A DNA stretch of 64,000 nucleotides from Planctomycetota bacterium (GTDB lineage Bacteria; Planctomycetota; Planctomycetia; Pirellulales; Thermoguttaceae). Where the stretch lies: positions 34,545-98,544 of the forward strand of contig JAKPGL010000007.1 in NCBI GenBank assembly GCA_029550925.1. Direction: 5' to 3'. Positions 1 to 6,993 of this stretch are shown piece after piece (the first letter of the stretch is position 1; each line of letters starts with the position of its first letter). Position numbers and translations under genes: made by a program. Under the pieces are notes generated by a model, which did not search any database, was not told where the DNA came from, and saw only the letters and a program-made list of their open reading frames with translations.

Positions 1-78
1 AGGGGAAAATATCAGAGGAGCCGATTCACGGGCGCCTGGATCGGGCGTTTTCACAGAGATGACAAGACGGGGCCTCAC

Positions 79-97
79 CATTCGGCTGAAATGTTAC
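79..97 (+). repeat. 19-bp dispersed motif, copy 1
   Basis: The sequence reads CATTCGGCTGAAATGTTAC and matches the motif CATTCGGCTRAAATGTTAC found at several intergenic places in this window. It lies about 50 nt beyond the 3' end of the minus-strand lipoprotein gene. The remaining bases from 1 to 148 hold no gene I can support. Confidence 0.6.
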
Positions 98-148
98 AAA
101 GCGGCATTATTGCGGCCGTTGCACCGGGCTGGGCTTGAGGGCGAAAGG

Positions 149-574
149 TTAAAGGTTAATGTCGAACGGCGGATTCTTGCCCGATTTGATGGTGGTCTTC
201 AGGCCGCTGGTCGTGGGCTGAAGATATTTGGGCGGAATGGCCGGGCCGCTAGAAGCGGCGCCCGGCGTGGGTTTTTCGACCAGGGGCATCTCTCCACTGC
301 CTACCCCGGTCGGACTGATCGAAACCAGATATTCGCCCGGCGGCAGCCCGCCCAATTGATACGTCTTGGCCGTATAGGAACCATCCGGTCCGAGCGGGGC
401 GGCCACCACAATGCCTTTGCTCGGATTGTGGAAGACGACGGCCCCTTGCCCTAGCGGCTTGCCGCCGAGCGTAACCTTGCCCGACACATAGCCGACATCC
501 TGCCCGCCGCCGCAACCGGAATAAGCAAGCAACCACACACCTACCATTGCCCAGAAACAATCTAGTTTTCTCAT
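149..574 (-). CDS. Small lipoprotein with carboxypeptidase-regulatory-like domain
   Basis: The 141-residue product begins with a short basic and hydrophobic signal that ends in YSGC, a lipobox-like site, followed by a Gly-rich linker. The body (about residues 28-130) carries the pattern of a transthyretin-like or Ig-like regulatory fold: VSGKVTLGGKPL, then GAVVFHN, then GLPPGEYLVSI. Such small lipoproteins commonly sit next to DUF1559 genes in planctomycetes, and here the DUF1559 gene ends 25 nt upstream on the same strand, so the two are probably one transcription unit. The ATG follows GGAGG at a suitable distance. The role is unknown; attachment to a membrane and participation in a surface or secretion structure are inferences. 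Confidence 0.8.
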   Translation of the reverse strand: MRKLDCFWAMVGVWLLAYSGCGGGQDVGYVSGKVTLGGKPLGQGAVVFHNPSKGIVVAAPLGPDGSYTAKTYQLGGLPPGEYLVSISPTGVGSGEMPLVEKPTPGAASSGPAIPPKYLQPTTSGLKTTIKSGKNPPFDINL

Positions 575-599
575 CAGGCTGTCCTCCGGATACCGCCTT

Positions 600-1700
600 T
601 TAGAAATCCTTGACCATGCCGCCGTCGTCTCGGTTGGCCAAGTTGAACAGTGTTTGCAGGTCGATGCTTTCGTTCACAAATCGCACGGAGCCGTCGCCCA
701 AAAGCACATGGGCGCCTCCGGGATGAGCCGACTGGATCGGCCGATTGCAGCCGTAGTAGGGGCTGCCAACGCCCACCGATTCCCATGTTCGATGGTTGAT
801 CGGATACCGCACACAGGTGGTGTTGAACCATCGGTTATCCGGGTGGGCCTCCGGCGTAGCACCCATGGTGAACGAATGGCCAAAATCGCTCCGGCAATAG
901 ACTTTTTCTCCCGCCGACGTGTAGCACCAGCCGGACTGTTCGCCCACCATCATCGTATTGGACGACCCGTCGGTCATGTCCCGGAAACTCAGCCACTGGT
1001 TGCCGATCAGCACCCCGCCGGCGCAGATAATACCTGTGGAGTAGTGGGGATAGGTTTCGCCGTCCCGATTGATGGCCGTTGGATGGAGCTGGCCCGTGGC
1101 CACGTTCAAATACGCCCCGCCGGCAATGGCCGTATAATCCGGCGCCATGGCCCCAGCAGAACCAGGCACAATGCTACCGGTCATCACAAACCGGGTTACC
1201 GGCGACGAGGGGCAAGCTAAATACGGGATCGACACCCCGGCCACCAATTTGCCGTTGTATATGTTGTAGGTTACCGAAGACGTCTGATAGATTAGCCCCG
1301 TGTGGCCGCCGTAGTCCTTGCCGCTAAAGTCGAACTTTTCATAGAGGGCGTTTTGCTCGGCAAAGGGCAACAGGGCCACATGCCAGGCATGGCCCCAAAC
1401 CCATACGTTGTCCCTCCGGGGAGACATGCTGCCGGCAGGAAACCGGTTATGGGCGCTATTATAATTGTGCAGGGCTAGGCCGATCTGCTTGAGGTTATTG
1501 GAGCACTGTGCCCGCCGGGCCGCCTCCCGGGCCGCCTGCACCGCCGGCAGCAGCAGCGCAATTAAAATGCCGATAATCGCAATCACCACCAAGAGTTCCA
1601 CTAGCGTGAAGGCATATCGCCCCGGCTGGAAAGCGAAACGCATTTGGCTCTTCGGCCAGCCCCACTCGAAGCACCCTCTACCGATCCTACCTCCCTTCAT
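600..1700 (-). CDS. DUF1559 prepilin-like protein
   Basis: The product has a type IV pilin/pseudopilin N-terminus (FTLVELLVVIAIIGILIALL after a short basic leader), immediately followed by the planctomycete DUF1559 signature LLPAVQAAREAARRAQCSNN. The C-terminus holds the family's H-x-DG motif region (HVLLGDGSVRFVNESID). The length of 366 residues is normal for the family. I place the start at the ATG at 1700 because AAAGGAG lies six bases upstream; a start 24 bases further out lacks such a site. The family is hugely expanded in Planctomycetota and is thought to be processed by prepilin peptidase and exported by a type II-like system; its exact role is not established. It is followed by a lipoprotein gene on the same strand. 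Confidence 0.93.
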   Translation of the reverse strand: MKGGRIGRGCFEWGWPKSQMRFAFQPGRYAFTLVELLVVIAIIGILIALLLPAVQAAREAARRAQCSNNLKQIGLALHNYNSAHNRFPAGSMSPRRDNVWVWGHAWHVALLPFAEQNALYEKFDFSGKDYGGHTGLIYQTSSVTYNIYNGKLVAGVSIPYLACPSSPVTRFVMTGSIVPGSAGAMAPDYTAIAGGAYLNVATGQLHPTAINRDGETYPHYSTGIICAGGVLIGNQWLSFRDMTDGSSNTMMVGEQSGWCYTSAGEKVYCRSDFGHSFTMGATPEAHPDNRWFNTTCVRYPINHRTWESVGVGSPYYGCNRPIQSAHPGGAHVLLGDGSVRFVNESIDLQTLFNLANRDDGGMVKDF

Positions 1701-1924
1701 ACCCGACTCCTTTGGAAAAGCCAAGAAAAGAAAAAGATAGGGAAGAGCGAAAAGGCCCCACCCATGTACTCGAAAAAAAACCTTGTATTTTATTTTCTCC
1801 TATTGTTGCCTGTGTTGTCGAGGGGGCGTCAAAATTCCTTCCTCTTGGTACAAGCCTCTTGGTACGAGGCATTGCCGCCGGAACCTGGGCTATCAGCCTG
1901 GGGTCGTGCCCAACGGCCCGGCTA

Positions 1925-2279
1925 CTCGCCGACTAACAGTCAACGTTACGTACCTTAGGCTGTCTAGCCTGAGGGACACATAATTTAGCCTGTCCAGGCT
2001 GAGGGACCCGTAACTTAGGCTGAGCCAATTCGCCCGCTAAACAGCGGGCGTTACGGCGACAGGTACCTTAGGCTGTCTAGTCTGAGTAATCGCCGACTAA
2101 CAGTCGGCGTTACGTACCTTAGGCTGTCTAGCCTGAGGGACACATAATTTAGCCTGTCCAGGCTGAGCCTGCGGCCGCCTAAACAGGCGGCGCTACAGGA
2201 CGCCGGCTAACAGCCGACGTTACACTCGCCGGCTAACAAGCGGGCGTTACGGCACTGGCTGGACAGACGACGTTCCAAT
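1925..2279. repeat. Cluster A of covarying palindromic repeats
   Basis: This intergenic stretch is packed with small hairpins. One type has a core CTAACAG or CTAAACAG flanked by complementary arms that differ from copy to copy (for example GCCGACTAACAGTCGGC, GCCCGCTAAACAGCGGGC, GCCGCCTAAACAGGCGGC) and is followed by GTTAC. The second type is CTTAGGCTGTCTAGCCTGAG or CTTAGGCTGTCCAGCCTGAG, often preceded by GTA or GTAA. A 77-bp block at 1927-2003 is repeated almost exactly at 2091-2167. The same vocabulary recurs at 14187-14234, 33384-33528 and 47177-47402. It is not a CRISPR array, because there are no unique spacers of constant size. The bases 1701-1924 hold no gene I can support. Confidence 0.85.
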
Positions 2280-4358
2280 CTAACAGCCGGCGTTCCGTTT
2301 CCGGCGGCGGAAGCCCCAGCTTGCCAAGGCAAGGCCGCCCAGGGCCAAAAGCAGCCCGCTCGTAGGCTCCGGAATCGACGCCGTGTAGATCATTAGGTTG
2401 TCAAACGCATGGCCTATGCTGGCATTTTGACTCACCCCCAACCCCAAGAGAGTAATATAGTTATCCTGGAATCCATTGGTTCTGGTATAACTCCAAAACG
2501 GCGAGACGCTGCCGTCGGCATAGGCCCGAATAGTGGCTGGGCTACCGTTGAATTCCAACATATCCATCTCAATTCGGATGGTATGGAATCCCTCCGCCTC
2601 AGTAAATGCTGGCCCAAAGCCTACGGATGTCCCGCCATCCCATGCGGCAAAATAACCATTATTCCAGAATATCATTCCAATCCCTCCCGGGTTGAGGACC
2701 CATTGGAGCGGCTCACTATCGCCGAACCGGATACCAACCCAGTCATCCTCTCCGCTACCGCCGATGTAGGGATCTACATCAAACTCAATGACCATCTGGT
2801 CGATCCGAATGCCGCGGAGATTGAAGTTCTGGTTGGGAGACACCATGGTAAGGTTATAGCCCAATCCACCGATCAGGACCAAAGCATCCGGGACCGCAGA
2901 ATAATTCGTCCCCGCGATCGTGCCTCCGGCAAAATCCACCTGGCTGAAACTATCGTAAGTTCCGCCGGGGGCGGTGGCGGCCTGTTCTATATAAGGCGTG
3001 CCGGCATAGTAACCGGCCTGGCGGAAGGCCAAATTAGTGTTGATATTCAAGCTGCCCGCCGGGATATGGGGGGTGCTGGGGTTATTGCGCAGATCGAAGC
3101 TATCCTGGAATACCAGATAGCCGATCTGCCGGACCGAAACCTTATCCACCAGCAAGGTGTTATCGCCCTGGATGCCGGTATTACTGATTTCCAGCAGGGC
3201 AGTCTCCCCAGCGGCGGTAAACGGTCGGCTCACGACGCGCCGGAACTGCGGCGTACGGATCAGTTCGGTCATGGGCACCACCGTCTGGCCGCCCAGACGG
3301 ACCGACGGCCCAGCCACCGCATAACCGGCATGATTGGCCCCGCGTTCATCCTGGTAGTATTCCACGATGTAGGTTTTGCCCGGCGTCAGACCATAAACGG
3401 TCTGGGACATCGTGCCGGTACCCCCCACCCCACACTGGATGAATCCAGCATGGGTGCCATCAGGCGGGGTCAGGCCGTTGAGGAACGGGGCGTTGTCGTC
3501 GCCCGTCGGATTGACGCCACCGCCGCCAATCCAACCAGGAATGTCCCCATAGCCCGGATAATTGGGCGGATACGGCGGGTCTTCAAAGCTCGGGTTGAGC
3601 ACCGTAATTCCCACGTTGAATGGGGATAAGGTGCCGTTGTACAGTCCCAGAACCTGGGCGCTATTGAGCGGCTGGTTGAAGATCATGACCTCGTCCATGA
3701 CGCCATTAAGATACCCGTAGGTGCCGCCGCCGACCTGAATTGGGCTGTAGGGTGTTTTGGGAGATTTTAGTCCGGTATGGACCCGCTGGCCGTTTAAGTA
3801 GATGGCCGGCTGCTTCTCGCCGTCATAAACGACCATCACATGGACCCAGTCGGAGCCGACCGTGCCATTATACACGGCCAAAGGAGGCATGTAGCTGTCG
3901 GCATGTTCATAGACGGAAATGCCGTTGGTGCCGATGGAAAGGCCAGCACCGGCCGGATTGCCACCCCCGCCCATGTAGCTTGCCCCGAAGGCGTATTTTT
4001 GGCCGCTGGTACCGGCCGTGCCATAGTCGCGCTGCGTATCAATCTCGTGAGTATCCGAGGTTTTGATCCATCCGCCGAAGGCGAAACTGGTATTGGCCCG
4101 GCCAGCCGTGCCTATCTGAACATAGTCGTTGGTACCGTCAAACTGAATGGCGGAATTGGAGTTCCCGTTGCGATCGGCCACATAACTCGCGCTGCCGTTG
4201 TAGAATGTCCCGTGGTTACCCAAGCCGGAGGAATCTTGCAGGTTGCCGTCGAACTTAAAGTAGCCGACCAGACCTGCCTCGGACGGGTGGTTGCTGACCA
4301 ACCAAAAGGCGATTGCCGCCAACAGCACCACAGGACCATCTCCCCATCTCTTTCTCAT
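2280..4358 (-). CDS. LamG-domain surface protein with PEP-CTERM sorting signal
   Basis: The product (692 residues) starts with a signal peptide (about residues 1-28, hydrophobic core VVLLAAIAFWLVS). A concanavalin/LamG-type domain follows (about 30-225; GLVGYFKFDGNLQDSSG, then AIQFDGTNDYVQIG). Next is a jelly-roll-like domain (about 225-390; VLNPSFEDP, then GTHAGFIQ), then a third beta-rich domain. The C-terminus is a textbook PEP-CTERM tripartite signal: IPEPTSGLLLALGGLALAS, a hydrophobic segment, and the basic RRRKR tail. PEP-CTERM proteins are processed by exosortase and placed on the cell surface or in exopolymer; no exosortase gene is in this window. I chose the ATG at 4358, preceded by GAAAGG; the frame remains open far upstream but overlaps the divergent gene. 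No ligand can be assigned. Confidence 0.88.
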   Translation of the reverse strand: MRKRWGDGPVVLLAAIAFWLVSNHPSEAGLVGYFKFDGNLQDSSGLGNHGTFYNGSASYVADRNGNSNSAIQFDGTNDYVQIGTAGRANTSFAFGGWIKTSDTHEIDTQRDYGTAGTSGQKYAFGASYMGGGGNPAGAGLSIGTNGISVYEHADSYMPPLAVYNGTVGSDWVHVMVVYDGEKQPAIYLNGQRVHTGLKSPKTPYSPIQVGGGTYGYLNGVMDEVMIFNQPLNSAQVLGLYNGTLSPFNVGITVLNPSFEDPPYPPNYPGYGDIPGWIGGGGVNPTGDDNAPFLNGLTPPDGTHAGFIQCGVGGTGTMSQTVYGLTPGKTYIVEYYQDERGANHAGYAVAGPSVRLGGQTVVPMTELIRTPQFRRVVSRPFTAAGETALLEISNTGIQGDNTLLVDKVSVRQIGYLVFQDSFDLRNNPSTPHIPAGSLNINTNLAFRQAGYYAGTPYIEQAATAPGGTYDSFSQVDFAGGTIAGTNYSAVPDALVLIGGLGYNLTMVSPNQNFNLRGIRIDQMVIEFDVDPYIGGSGEDDWVGIRFGDSEPLQWVLNPGGIGMIFWNNGYFAAWDGGTSVGFGPAFTEAEGFHTIRIEMDMLEFNGSPATIRAYADGSVSPFWSYTRTNGFQDNYITLLGLGVSQNASIGHAFDNLMIYTASIPEPTSGLLLALGGLALASWGFRRRKRNAGC

Positions 4359-4785
4359 GGTTTGCCCTTTCTGTAGGAAAAGACCAGAAGAAAAGACCCC
4401 GGAACACTCCCATCGGGTTACCCACGACGTCGGCAAGATATACAAAAGAGAAGTACGAGCACGAATAACGTCCCCCGTACTGAAAGACGTTTTCCCCCAA
4501 AAAACCTTCCCCAAAAAGATCCCACGGAGCTGAAAAGTTTTCCAAAGGGTTAGAATACTTTCTTTTTTCTTTCTGTCAAGCATTTTGTAAAGAAAATTTC
4601 CCCTGTGGATCAGCGGACGGGTTGGGGGTAAAATCGGCGGAAGTATTTCCCCAGGAGGCTGTCCCCAGACATAGGGGGGATTTGTTGCCCGTGCATTGGC
4701 AGGCAAGCTACGGAGAAGTCCCCCCGGAGCTACCCTTCGACTCAAAAGCCTCCAGCCGAAAAACCTGAGAGCCGGAGAGAAAACG
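4359..4785. other. Divergent intergenic region, nothing recognised
   Basis: This 427-base gap lies between the divergent PEP-CTERM gene and the hypothetical membrane protein and should hold both promoters. It has an AT-richer patch around 4540-4600. I see no RNA gene, repeat or clear operator in it. Confidence 0.5.
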
Positions 4786-5451
4786 GTGCGGAAACTGGTG
4801 CGGCGATTGTTTTGGGTGGTGGGTTTTCTGGCGGCAGGCGGGATGCTGGTGCTATTGGGTGTATGGCTGGCGGTGCGGCATGTGCCGGCCGGGTACCGGC
4901 GTCTGGCCCAGGCCGAACAGGCCGAGGCCAAAAAGTCAAGCGACGAAATGGTCCGCCGTATGTTGGCCCTACGTAACGACTTAGCGAAGCCGGGCCGATG
5001 GCAAGCCTGTTTCTCCCAAGAGCATCTCAACGGCTGGTTTGCCGTGGATATGCTTCAGAACCATCCCGGCGCCTTGCCGACAGGCTGGTCCGATCCACGG
5101 GTGCAGATTGGGCCGGACGGAATCATCGGCTATTGCCGATGGCAGAGGGGGATGGTCGATTGCGTGGTTTCGATCCACGGCGAAGTCTCTTTGGTCGAGC
5201 CAAATGTGTTGGCAGTGCGGATTCGGCGGGTGCGGGCCGGGGCGTTGCCTCTGCCGCTCAAAGAGGTGATCGACCGAATGACCCAACTAGCGGCCCAGCA
5301 TCAAATTCGCTTAGAATGGCGTCAGACGGGCGGCGATCCGGTGGCTCTGATCCGCCTGGATTTCCGGCATCCAGAAACCCGTCGCCAAGTGCAGGTGGAA
5401 TCCCTCGGAGTGCAAGAGGGCGTCCTCTGCGTGTCTGGCGCCACCAAATAA
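4786..5451 (+). CDS. Hypothetical membrane-anchored protein
   Basis: This 221-residue product has one N-terminal transmembrane segment or uncleaved signal (about residues 6-28, FWVVGFLAAGGMLVLLGVWL) after a basic start VRKLVRRL, then a soluble extracytoplasmic domain. It contains no catalytic motif I recognise. I chose the GTG at 4786 because GGAGAG lies six bases upstream; the frame is open to 4696 but without a ribosome binding site. It precedes moaD and mqnD on the same strand with a 136-base gap. It resembles conserved planctomycete hypotheticals that I cannot name. Function unknown. Confidence 0.75.
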   Translation: MRKLVRRLFWVVGFLAAGGMLVLLGVWLAVRHVPAGYRRLAQAEQAEAKKSSDEMVRRMLALRNDLAKPGRWQACFSQEHLNGWFAVDMLQNHPGALPTGWSDPRVQIGPDGIIGYCRWQRGMVDCVVSIHGEVSLVEPNVLAVRIRRVRAGALPLPLKEVIDRMTQLAAQHQIRLEWRQTGGDPVALIRLDFRHPETRRQVQVESLGVQEGVLCVSGATK

Positions 5452-5587
5452 GGAGGCACGGCGTCTCGTCCGCCAGGACGAAGGTTGGATTAGAATGCCT
5501 ACCGAGCCGCGCCCGTAAGGAAGCGGTTGACCCAGCCTTGCCCATCAGGGAATGGACGGCTCGTAGGGAGTAGGGAGTCGAGGACCG

Positions 5588-5845
5588 ATGGATGATCGGA
5601 TGGAGGTGGAAGTTCGGCTTTTTGCCCAGGTTCGAGAGATCGTGGGCGGGGATCGGGTTCGGCTGGAGGTTGGGGCGACGGCGTGTATCGGAACCCTTCG
5701 CGAAGAGATGATCCGTAAAATTCCCGTGCTTGCGGCGTGGAAGCATCTGCTCCTGTTTGCCGTCAACGAAGAATACGCCGACGATTCCACCCCGATCGAG
5801 CCGGGCGCCGCGATTGCCTGTTTTCCGCCCGTAGGGGGCGGGTGA
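5588..5845 (+). CDS. moaD: MoaD/ThiS-like sulfur carrier protein
   Basis: The 85-residue product has the beta-grasp pattern of MoaD: EVEVRLFAQVREIVGGDRVRLEV at the start and the C-terminal AACFPPVGGG-type end, here IACFPPVGGG, finishing in the essential Gly-Gly. In the family the C-terminal glycine is adenylated and then thiocarboxylated, and donates sulfur to form molybdopterin with MoaE. No MoaE or MoaB gene is adjacent, so a MoaD role rather than another ubiquitin-like sulfur carrier is an inference from the FPPVxGG ending. The first ATG at 5588 follows a GAGG sequence; an in-frame ATG at 5600 is also possible. It sits 41 bases ahead of mqnD. Confidence 0.85.
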   Translation: MDDRMEVEVRLFAQVREIVGGDRVRLEVGATACIGTLREEMIRKIPVLAAWKHLLLFAVNEEYADDSTPIEPGAAIACFPPVGGG

Positions 5846-5886
5846 AAGGTTTTCGTGGAACCGTTCCCTGAGGAGCGTCTGGAGAA

Positions 5887-6777
5887 TTGCCAGTGGAAAT
5901 GAATGGTACGATGAATGAGGGCGTCCAGAAACTGGTCCGTGTGGGCCATAGCCCGGACGCCGACGATGCGTTTATGTTTTATGCGTTGGCTAAAGGCTGC
6001 ATCGAAACCCAAGGGTATCAATTCCAGCATCAATTGGCCGACATCGAAACGCTGAACCGCTGGGCCTTGGAGGGTCGATTGGAACTGACCGCCCTGAGCG
6101 TCCATGCCTACGCCTATGCGGCGGATCGGTACGCTCTTTGCCCCTGCGGGGCCAGCGTGGGCGATGGCTACGGGCCGATCGTGGTCGCCCCAAAAACCGC
6201 AGATTTAGAAACCCTTCGGACAGCCACCATTGCCGTGCCAGGCCTGATGACCACCGCCTATTTGGCCCTGCGTCTGTGCCTAGGCGGGCGGTTTCAGCCG
6301 GTGGTGGTTCCGTTTGACAAGATCATCCAAGCGGTTCAGGAAGGTTCCTATGGCGGGCAAGCCGTTCAGGCCGGGCTGCTGATCCATGAAGGCCAACTTA
6401 CCTATGCCCAGGAAAAGTTGTCCTTGGTAGTCGATCTAGGCGTATGGTGGCAGAACCAGACCGGCTTGCCGCTGCCGTTGGGCGTCAATGGCGTCCGAAA
6501 AGACCTGGGACAGCAAACGATGGCAGAAATTACCCAGGTGTTTCAGGAAAGCATTCGGTACGGCCTAGAGCATCGGGAAGAGGCGTTGGAATATGCGTTG
6601 GGGTTTTCCCGTGGCTTGGCCCGTTCCCAGGCCGACCAGTTTGTCGGCATGTACGTCAACCATTGGACCCTGGACCTAGGCCAGCGCGGACGAGAGGCGA
6701 TCGAGGAATTACTTACCCGGGGGTTTAAGGCTGGGTTGATTCCCGCTTCGGTCCGGCCAGAATTCGCACCCCTCTAA
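5887..6777 (+). CDS. mqnD: 1,4-dihydroxy-6-naphthoate synthase (futalosine pathway)
   Basis: The product (up to 296 residues) belongs to the periplasmic-binding-protein-like MqnA/MqnD family. The N-terminal motif VGHSPDADDAFMFYAL matches the planctomycete MqnD type, and LTALSVHAYAY and GDGYGPIVVA are further family blocks. MqnD acts late in the futalosine route of menaquinone synthesis, converting cyclic dehypoxanthine futalosine to 1,4-dihydroxy-6-naphthoate in the cytoplasm. Its length is normal for the family. The start is uncertain: TTG at 5887 has AGGAG about eleven bases upstream, while ATGs at 5899 and 5911 are also in frame. MqnA is a paralogue and cannot be wholly excluded, but the motif favours MqnD. 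Confidence 0.88.
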   Translation: MPVEMNGTMNEGVQKLVRVGHSPDADDAFMFYALAKGCIETQGYQFQHQLADIETLNRWALEGRLELTALSVHAYAYAADRYALCPCGASVGDGYGPIVVAPKTADLETLRTATIAVPGLMTTAYLALRLCLGGRFQPVVVPFDKIIQAVQEGSYGGQAVQAGLLIHEGQLTYAQEKLSLVVDLGVWWQNQTGLPLPLGVNGVRKDLGQQTMAEITQVFQESIRYGLEHREEALEYALGFSRGLARSQADQFVGMYVNHWTLDLGQRGREAIEELLTRGFKAGLIPASVRPEFAPL

Positions 6778-6838
6778 GCCCGGCCCCCAGCCAGAAGGCT
6801 TCCTATTGGGAATCCATTTGTCATTCCCACAAAAGGTC

Positions 6839-6987
6839 CCAATCTATGCTTCTTGCAGCCTCTACTTGGGAGGAATAACAACGTAGCCTCCTCATAGGAC
6901 CCTAGATTCCTGCTAGAGCGGCAGTAACAATCGTGGGTAAATTTCGCCCTAAAAATAAGTCTTCTTTGCATTCGGCTAAAATGTTAC
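6839..6987 (+). repeat. 149-bp dispersed element, copy 1
   Basis: This block begins CCAATCTATGCTTCTTGCAG and ends in the motif CATTCGGCTAAAATGTTAC (6969-6987). It aligns over its full length with 9849-9996; shared landmarks are CTTCTTGCAGCCTCT, CTTGGGAGGAATAACAA and AAATTTCGCCC. It lies in the gap after mqnD, seven bases from the 3' end of the minus-strand CheV-like gene. It carries no reading frame of its own that I trust. Confidence 0.8.
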
Positions 6988-6993
6988 TGCCGA

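Noticed and set aside
1925..2279. CRISPR array
   Set aside because: The repeats are palindromic, of two types, and unevenly spaced; there are no unique spacers of constant length and no cas genes.
4359..5030. N-terminal extension of the PEP-CTERM protein
   Set aside because: The extension overlaps a divergent gene with its own ribosome binding site, and the signal peptide begins at 4358 after a suitable Shine-Dalgarno sequence.
5452..5587. Riboswitch (molybdenum cofactor type) before moaD
   Set aside because: I could not draw the required conserved helices, and the stretch is only partly similar to an unrelated gap at 12540-12610.
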